Shown here piece after piece: positions 56,627 through 64,000 of a DNA stretch of 64,000 nucleotides (its first letter is position 1; every line of letters starts with the position of its first letter). The stretch lies in contig JAPTHN010000015.1 of assembly GCA_026936325.1 (NCBI GenBank), positions 4,986,117 to 5,050,116 of the forward strand. The letters run 5' to 3'. The translations under genes were made by a program, and so were the position numbers. Under the pieces are notes generated by a model. That model was not told the origin of the DNA and did not search any database. It worked only from the letters and a program-made list of their open reading frames with translations. The DNA is from Platynereis dumerilii. Its lineage: Eukaryota; Annelida; Polychaeta; Phyllodocida; Nereididae.

Positions 56627-58170
56627 TATAAAAAAAGCCGTGAACATTTTGAATGCCCCTCGTACATGTATGATTTTCCATGTTTGAGTAATAAAAAGCG
56701 AGTCTATATCTTTACAGCCAGAACTATTGGATTTCGCAAGGCAACAGATTATCCTGCATGTCTGTAACACATTCTTGTAAACCCCATGAGTTGGAGATGG
56801 AGCTTCAGATTTGTCTGGTTTGCAACACATTTCTTTCCCTTTATGGTATTTAATTGCGCCTTTTATGCAATCCTTGAGAAAAGTGAAATTGGCTCTTCAA
56901 AGGACCACACAACTTTGTGCTTGAATTCTACACATGTTGAGTGAGTCTCTTGGTAACAAGCAAGGCTCCTTTTGAGTCCTTGTCTTTAACTACCAGTTTT
57001 TGTCGAAACACAGGGACCACCTGGATGAGGCATTATTTTCTGTACAAATCTTTGTGTTGCAGCATTCCGAATTTATAAACTATGCCCTTAAAGATGACAT
57101 AGGATTATCGAAGTCTATTCTGAGCTCTATTCTTGTCTACTCTGAGATGACCTACTCTGATATGTAAGGGTGTTTGAGTGACTATGAGTCTGATACATAT
57201 GGAAGCCAGAACCCTTCAATACAAGCTTTGCTTCTGACAAGTCTGAGACAAATGGACGCCACAACACTTCCTAGTGATGAGAAGAAAGAATGAACCTCAA
57301 AGGACCAGGATACCACACAAGTGCAGCCAAGCAAAGGACAGGCTCAATGACTCTGGAAGACAGGGGGATGTCACAGCAGAGTCCTCATGGGAGACTTGCA
57401 GTGACTGTTCTATGACTTGAATGAATTTCCTCATACGATGAGACCATTGGGTGTAATTAAAGGCAAACTTTAGCCAGAGTATAATTGGCAGACGTACACC
57501 CTTCAGTGATTTGCATTTGGATTTCTTTTAAAAACTAATGGTGATGGCTATCTACATCATTGAAATTGCCAACATCATGCTTGTGTCATAATATTAAGAT
57601 TTCCTGCTACATCTGCCCTGATGACCACTGAATTAGCATCGGGCACAGAGCAAGATAGCTGTTGTGCAGGGACAATTCATGTCAAAAACCTTTTAGGGTT
57701 AGATGCCTTAAAAATAAAGAGGCCATAAAGTAGCTGTTGTCATGGTAATGTCCAACATTTTAAGGAGGAAGCTGTTGCCATGAAAAACAATCTTTTCTCA
57801 TGCAGGAAAACCAATTGCTGAGAGATATCAAACTGTGATGATCACGAGAGAAACTAATTAGGCCTACCAGGCAAGCTGAGAATGGCAAACATTCTTTTGG
57901 ATAAAAACAGGATTGCTTTATTGCAAGGGCAGATTCAGATTTTCAATTGCCAGAGAAGACCAAAAAAATGGAATTACCTACTAAATCTAAGACAATACTT
58001 TACTGCAATGTGCATTGAATTTGATGATTCAATGCAAAAAAGTCATGTGCCCATAATATTATGTCGCCAATGTGAGCAATGTAACACTCAGTGCTTCTCA
58101 ATTTCCATTTTACCTTTGCACTAGAACATTTTTTTACAAGGGCAAAACCTTATGTAATCCCTATAATCAC

Positions 58171-60109
58171 CAGCAACACTAACTGTTGATCGCAGTTTTT
58201 CTGCCATTTTACTACAGACTTTAGTGCAATCACTTCTTTACCAAATACCAGGCACTTGACATGTGTGTCTGTTTGGAAATACCAACTGACGCAGTTTTTC
58301 TGTCTCACATAGTGTAAGTCTACCTGTTTAAGAGTTTCTAGGAACAAATCAATCAAGCACAAGCGCTAGTGAGCTGTTTTCTGGAATAAGCCCTTTATTA
58401 TAATAATTCTATTCCAATTTGACAGACTCAGTCAAGCAATTGTATTTGTGTGACTCTGATACTTGTAACATACAATATGGAAGCCCTAACTCTTTGCTGG
58501 TGATGTAGAATTGCAAATTTAGAGGGCCAGGAAGCCACACAAGTGCAATCTGGCAAAGGTCAGGCTCAAGTCAGTACTTGTTTGTTGACTCTTGGCGGCA
58601 GGAGGGATATTGCGGTAGAATTTTTCTTTGTTCCTTCAGTGCCTTTAAGAAAATTTTTCGATGCTGGGAATGAATTTCATCACATCAAGATGAGGCCTTT
58701 TGGATAATTAGTAATAAGTCTACTTCCACAGTATAATTGGAAGACAAATGCTGGGCCGAGTGGCTCCATACATTATCACTTGGGATAAACTGAAGCAATA
58801 GGCCTTTAGAGCATAAAGGTCTTAATGCTACCTTAACTTAGTCACGAGGTAGAGAGATTTTATCATCAAACTTTCTGGTTTAATGTGAAATCTTCATAAA
58901 GTTACTTGATTTTAGTATGTCGTGAGAGGAAATATCCCATGCATCAATCACATCAGACTGATGACCAGAAGGGAATTTTCTGCACTGAGCTACATGTATG
59001 ATCAGGTTGTGCCATATGCATCCCCTGCCTGCAACGGTTGGAAAGTGTGCTATGAAATTGGTGGCTCTTGCTCTCCAAGTTCCTTCGCAATACTGACAGT
59101 ACCTTGGGAAAAGGCTTAGGTTATGTCATGTAAAAAGGAATATAACATTTCCTGTATATTGCCCAAGCCAGGGTTGTTGGCATCAGCAGGGGACAGTTTG
59201 AACTTATAGTTTGCAATATGTTTGGGTCGTAAAGCAAACACATTCAGTGCAGTTTCATTAAGGACCCAAGCACGTTCCTGTAATGGGATCTGTGGGTTGA
59301 ATATGAAGACAACTCATCACAGACACAATTACTGGGTCATAAAAAATCTGAATGGTCATTTTATGCAGCCCAGCCAACGCCCAGCCACAAATCGCGTTGT
59401 TTAAGTACCAGCAGCATCTGCTTAATGGAGCATTATATTGCACAAAAAGGTACTTCGAGAAGCTGGTTGTCAGAACCTGTTTGATTTCATGAAAGTGCAA
59501 TAATTATATCATTACCAAAAAAGAGATCCAAATTCGAGCTATTAGCGGAGATTGTTTGGGCATATGTGGTAACATTGGCATATCACTCAAGTAGACAGTT
59601 AATGATTCTGGAAGCATTTTCTAATAATCCATTCTCCGAAACACAAGCTTTGAAAATCAAGATAATTGCATTTTCGTCCAGATTTGAGGTCATTTTTCTT
59701 TGAAACTATGGGATTGAGGTGTCCTCTGATGACCGTACTCTCTTAAAGTACTGTATTACATTACAAACACAAGATTTGAAGTTTCTAGGTGCCATAGTTT
59801 TGGAGAACGGATGATAAGAAAATGCTTGCACAAAAATTTGCACCTAATGGGTCGGCCAGAATGTCAGATGTAGGATATTCCTAAAAATAGCTTTAATCCA
59901 CTTTAATGTCCCTAGATAAGATTTCGTGTTACAGTAAAGATTGTAACATTCTTGAATCTCAAGATATTTACATTTGAAAAGTGGTTTTCATTTGATGCTC
60001 TTAAAATTAGTGCAAAAACAGTCTCAACCTTGTCTCCTTTATTATTTTTTCTAAGAAAAACTACACGAGATAATGAGCTAAAATTTGGCAGACATCCTTT
60101 GAAGTATTA
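58171..60109. other. Degenerate unit fragments, no gene seen
   Basis: 58,430-58,640 is a weak copy of the GAGACATATGG...CCAGGA(C/T)ACCACACAAGTGCA block. 58,930-59,480 resembles the GGCTTATGATATGGCA...GACCCAAGCAC part of the 1.7-kb unit. 59,500-60,109 has nothing recognised. Confidence 0.45.
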
Positions 60110-60111
60110 TA

Positions 60112-60360
60112 CAGTACAAATTTCTAAAAGTGGCTCGTCATTTAAAATCTAGCCTTAGCTACATGTATCTATCCATAGCTATGAGAAGCTAAACTTAGCT
60201 AAACCTATCCCTAGCTATCCGTAGCTATCCGCAATTACTGTTGTTTAAACATGGGGTGATACCTGTGTATACAAAAGAATAGAAGTGGATAGCTATGGAT
60301 AAGACTAGTAATGTATAGCTATAGACAGCTAAATAGAGCCACATTTAGAAATGTGTACTG
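60112..60360. mobile_element. Tc1/mariner-type MITE (249 bp)
   Basis: Inverted ends of about 25 bp begin CAGTACAAATTTCTAAAAGT on the left and, read inward from the right, CAGTACACATTTCTAAATGT. TA flanks both sides (60110-60111 and 60361-60362). CAGT ends with TA duplication fit Tc1/mariner. The interior is dominated by TAGCTA motifs in both orientations. Confidence 0.9.
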
Positions 60361-60362
60361 TA

Positions 60363-60866
60363 TGTTTGTTTTAGAATTTTTTCAGACAAATTTGAGGGGG
60401 TTGAATGGGAAGATTTTTGGAAATTTGTTGAATTGACATGGAATGACGCGGCTATCTTGTTGAAGAAAACCATTGGTTAGGGAGTTGCACCTTATAATTT
60501 TATTTTTATACTGTCAACAATGACTCAACATAGAATAAGAATAGGCCGAGAGCTTCATTAGATAGGATTTGTCATATTTGCTGTTAAGTTGATGAATGAT
60601 AAGGCATTGGTTTAGACTGTTTAGTAGATTGTTACAACCTAAGTACTACTGCTTGCGCTCATAAGCTGTCAAAACAAGTCTTGTTCTTCACGTAGAAACG
60701 AATTGGCGCTTTGTCATTCAGTAACTTGTTGCATCAGTTGTAAGTGTCGCGAATTATTCAGTTACCGAAACATTTATATGGATGATTTGTCTGAATAGTC
60801 CTTCTGTGATTTATAAGCCCAGTTTTGTTAAATGTCATTAAAAAAACATTGATTTATTCGATTATC
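60363..60866. other. Intergenic, nothing recognised
   Basis: No supported feature. Confidence 0.45.
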
Positions 60867-61064
60867 ATGTCGAAATTTTCGTTCCTAGAATACTATGAGG
60901 AACAATCTCACTTACCAGAGCATGGTTACTTTGACAAACATAACATTGAAAATATAACTTGCTCCATTCAAAACTCAACGTACGCTTGTAACAATGAGTT
61001 AGCAAGTGACATTTGTGATAGTTTTAATATAGAAATATATATCTCCACCAGATTTCCTTGCTAA
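60867..61064 (+). CDS. Small hypothetical frame, 65 aa
   Basis: It starts MSKFSFLEYYEEQSHLPEHG. The protein is acidic with two N-glycosylation-type sites (NIT, NST) and four or five cysteines. This would suit an extracellular N-terminus or a first exon, but no signal peptide or family is recognised. Low confidence. Confidence 0.15.
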   Translation: MSKFSFLEYYEEQSHLPEHGYFDKHNIENITCSIQNSTYACNNELASDICDSFNIEIYISTRFPC

Positions 61065-61587
61065 CTGAAGGCTATGGAAAGCTTCATGCCTTGAACTGCC
61101 AATGCACAGAAAACTGATACGAAGACTTTCTCAGGCTTTTGTTACCTGACAGGATCCAGGCTTGCCTCCGAGTTCTTTTCCAGGAAATATATTTGTATGA
61201 AAAGCACTGTACGTACACTGTTTTGTTTTCATTGATGTTAACGATAAAAGAGCCTATTTTTAAACACAAACGGCTTTTGATGCTTGTATTTCTTTAAAAA
61301 AACCAATTAAAAGAGTCTTTACTTTTAACAACAGAACAAAAATGAATGGTTGCACAAAGAGGAAACGGTAGTCCTGAAGCAAATGGTTCTGAATAAAGAA
61401 GTTAACAAGCTTTCATATTTGTTGTTAAAAACAAATTTGTGGATTTTTTAACAAGTAGTTTGCATAACCAACTTCCCTACTTGCCCTTTGCAGTTGAGGT
61501 CTTTAATCATTACTAACCAGGAACTGAGCTCCGTCCCTTATTCATAAACTGTTCCAATGTCATCTTCTGAACCAGACCACATAAATA

Positions 61588-61803
61588 TTGCTTCTATGGC
61601 AAACTACATTTTTCCTGGTCATTTTTATTCCCTCCTACCTTATTGACACAATAGAAAGCTGGTTTCAGTCAGGCCATGAGAACTCTCTGAGGATTCTTGG
61701 CTGTCTTCTTTGGCATCTTTCATCTGCATCCATGGCTCTCATAATCATTGCAAGCATATTTGCCTTTCCACAACAAGCAAATAACCCCCTTAGTTATTCA
61801 TAA
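61588..61803 (+). pseudogene. Possible GPCR TM6-TM7 fragment
   Basis: Translation gives a hydrophobic stretch FFLVIFIPSYLIDTI, a short polar loop and ILGCLLWHLSSASMALII, which resembles TM6-loop-TM7 of rhodopsin-like receptors (LLWHLSSAS is common there). The NPxxY motif is not in place; a shifted NPLSY occurs at the end. The frame opens with a non-ATG codon and no upstream transmembrane segments were found. Weak. Confidence 0.22.
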
Positions 61804-62016
61804 TCATTGTGCTGTCATGTTCTTACATTCAATATGTATTCCAAGAAACCCTCAATTCAACATCTAAGAACTACACATTAACCCCTAAGCAACAGTTTCC
61901 TCTCATAGTCCCTGCTAACATGTTAATATGTAGATGGCAATGCCATAGATTCGCGGAGCTCAAATTAACTGTTCTTATTTTGAAACCGTATTATAGTATA
62001 CAAATATTGACTGATT

Positions 62017-62103
62017 TCGAGGGCATTAGTCAAATCTATTTCCCTCGAGGGTGTGCAAGTGAAAACTATTTCATGAGGCCGAAGGCCGAGGGAAATAGTT
62101 TTC
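62017..62103. other. Nested hairpin cluster
   Basis: TCGAGGG (62017-62023) pairs with CCCTCGA (62042-62048). GAAAACTATTTC (62061-62072) pairs perfectly with GAAATAGTTTTC (62092-62103), enclosing GGCC-GAA-GGCC (62077-62087). Confidence 0.8.
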
Positions 62104-62220
62104 CTTTCACGCAGGAGAGTAGATAAGCAGACGCATAGCCTACATTGCACTATTGTTACTAGTTTTGATGAGTTTTTTTTGGTCTTTACTAATTAATGCC
62201 CTAATTTTATTATTTTCCTG

Positions 62221-62460
62221 CACTATTGCAAATGTAAGGAAAATTTTGAAAGAAAAATGTTGAAAAAAAACATTTAGGGAAAGAAGATTTTAGAAAAAAC
62301 AAATTTCGGAAAAAAAAATTTTTGGAAAAAAAAATTGGGACAAAAAAAAATTGGACAAAAAAAAAATTCAGAAAAAAAAAAAATCGGAAAAAAAAAATTC
62401 GGAAAAAAAAAATTTCGGAAAAAAAAAAATTTCAGAAAAAAAAAAAAATTTTTGGGGGCA
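62221..62460. repeat. A-rich degenerate minisatellite
   Basis: Irregular 12-16-bp units of the type AAAAAAAATTTCGG. The phenylalanine-rich minus-strand frame is a consequence of the repeat. Confidence 0.9.
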
Positions 62461-64000
62461 ATAATCCTGGTCAATATATATACTAAAATAATGACTGACA
62501 TGTGACCAGCTCTCAGCCAATGACATCTCTGCTTTCATGGTCGAGGTATAATAATGATAAACAAGAACACAATCAGTTGGGCCTAAATTAATTGATGCTA
62601 CTTAAGTACAGTGATAGCAATCAGCTTTTAAACTTCACACCTCAAATAAACTTCACACATCACTGCTCACAAGCAGGCTGCTGATAGTTCAGTCATTTTC
62701 CCTGGGTGTGGCACTGCAAGCATGATGCTACACCGGTGGCGACACCTGTTAGCAAAATAAGCTTTTTTCATGCAGACGACGTAAATGAGCATAAAAATGA
62801 AATTTTCAAAACAGAATAGGATAGTTAAGAACCAAATGGAATTTTTCAGACACTACTGCAGTATTGCAAGAGAAATTCAGGGATGTTTACTTTTACCGAA
62901 ACTAACTGTTTAATCAGGGACCAACTCCATGGCAGGTACAGGCAGTCCTTCATTCTCACTCCACTGACAGATTCAAAATTTACTATGAGCTGTTGTTAAG
63001 CTTCGCCGCCCGTCGCTACGCGAATATTACTTCCAAGATCGACTGGCCCTTGGTCTGTACTATCCCACAGACATTGTTATCATATAATTCTTACTTTTAA
63101 TATCTTATCATATAGCCCTTAACATCTTCATGGTCATTGCTACCATACTGTTACCTATTCATAGATTTTATTAGCCATTGCATCTCATGAGTTAATGGAT
63201 TGCTAGACTTTGTAAGGTCTTACTACTGTAACCGGGTACACATTATAACAGAATAGATATATTTATACAGTATACAGTTAGGTCAACTCACCATTGCTTC
63301 GCAAGTTTGGTGCAGTTATTTGACAATATTAAGGAACTGGGTAAATGCACTAGATCAGATGTTTTGGCATAAACTGACTCTATCAAACCATCAACTTTTG
63401 CATGCAATTTAAAAAAAAATATGTGCAATGGTTATCCTACAGGAGATGATTTGTTGCAAAATCCTGCCCTTTTTTGGGGTCACCATGTTTGGCAACTTTT
63501 CTTATAAATAGTGAATTCAGCCCACAATTAATCACTGTCTGATTAAATCAAATAGCCAGTCAAGTCATTTGAACCCTTGTGAAGGTTCCTGGTAATTTTT
63601 TTTCCAGTTGTTTTAAAATTATGCGCCAAAAACATGCTTTTTATTTTTCAAAGTCAAGCAAAAATGAGAAAAACTTTAAGGGGAGGTATGGGTGACAAGG
63701 GCACTTTTTTGCAATTTTTAGAATAATGGTTCATATTTGGTATCAAAAGATAGTTTTTAACTAAATTAAAAAATTTCAGGTAATTTTGCATTTTTGTGAT
63801 GAATGGTTGCCATGGTAACCAGTTTAAAAGGCGAAAAAAGGCTGATTTTTACTGCTCACGGGATGTGAAATTTCTGAAGTTACAGGCATGGTAAAAAATT
63901 TTTGAAAAAATTGATGAAAGAAGAAAAGCCAAATGAACATATTTACAGAGTGGATTTTTGATATTCCTTTTAATAGTGTCAGGAATTGGGGTAAAGTAGA
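62461..64000. other. AT-rich intergenic, nothing recognised
   Basis: No gene, element ends or structured repeat supported. Confidence 0.45.

Larger units (their letters stand above)
54718..58170. repeat. Tandem segmental duplication, unit S3 (about 3.45 kb)
   Basis: Same landmark order as S2 (55,561; 56,330; 57,250; 57,805). It is longer than S2 mainly because of two inserted elements at 55,211 and 56,444. Offsets between landmarks run from about 2.98 to 3.65 kb. Confidence 0.85.

Noticed and set aside
57800-57890. C/D snoRNA-like GTGATGA...CTGA
   Set aside because: The paralogous copy at 54.3 kb loses the C box and no terminal stem is present.
62274-62501. Phenylalanine-rich minus-strand frame
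   Set aside because: Translation of the A-rich minisatellite.

Overview
This is AT-rich, non-coding eukaryotic DNA, probably from a marine invertebrate. The reasons are an APE-type LINE, BEL/Pao LTR elements, hAT and TA-target DNA transposons, Helitron-like elements, microsatellites and splice-type signals. The species cannot be named from sequence alone. I found no intact host protein gene. The only large reading frames belong to transposable elements. The only recognisable host-gene remains are a decayed C2H2 zinc-finger fragment and, very weakly, a receptor-like fragment.

Layout. 1-7,667: a nearly complete LINE lies inside the 3' half of a BEL/Pao element. 8,260-17,690: degenerate tandem copies of a roughly 1.7-kb non-coding unit, carrying one hAT MITE and a triple hairpin. 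17,736-24,655: a young BEL/Pao element, with 1,183-bp LTRs that look almost identical, sits in a TATC microsatellite. 24,780-34,400: more fragments of the 1.7-kb unit, a large inverted repeat, a 928-bp terminal-inverted-repeat element, microsatellites and an old segmental copy. 34,440-36,560: the zinc-finger fossil and a satellite built of YY1-type motifs. 37,790-43,064: a GC-rich hairpin block and then three nested or tandem Helitron-like elements. 43,945-47,955: a 4-kb hAT-type element with 20-bp inverted ends and an 8-bp target duplication. 48,926-58,170: recent and older tandem segmental duplications with MITEs that landed in only one copy. 58,170-64,000: mostly unannotatable AT-rich sequence with one mariner-type MITE and a nested hairpin.

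The most unusual structure is the Helitron-like trio at 39,259-43,052. Each element opens with a perfect hairpin, repeats the right arm of that hairpin exactly near its 3' end, and finishes with a second hairpin 5-7 bases before CTAG. The stem sequence differs from copy to copy, but the two ends of one copy match perfectly.

The nesting gives a relative history. An old tandem-duplicated non-coding locus was invaded in turn by hAT, TA-target and Helitron-like elements. The 1,083-bp duplication and the BEL/Pao insertion at 17.7 kb are among the latest events.
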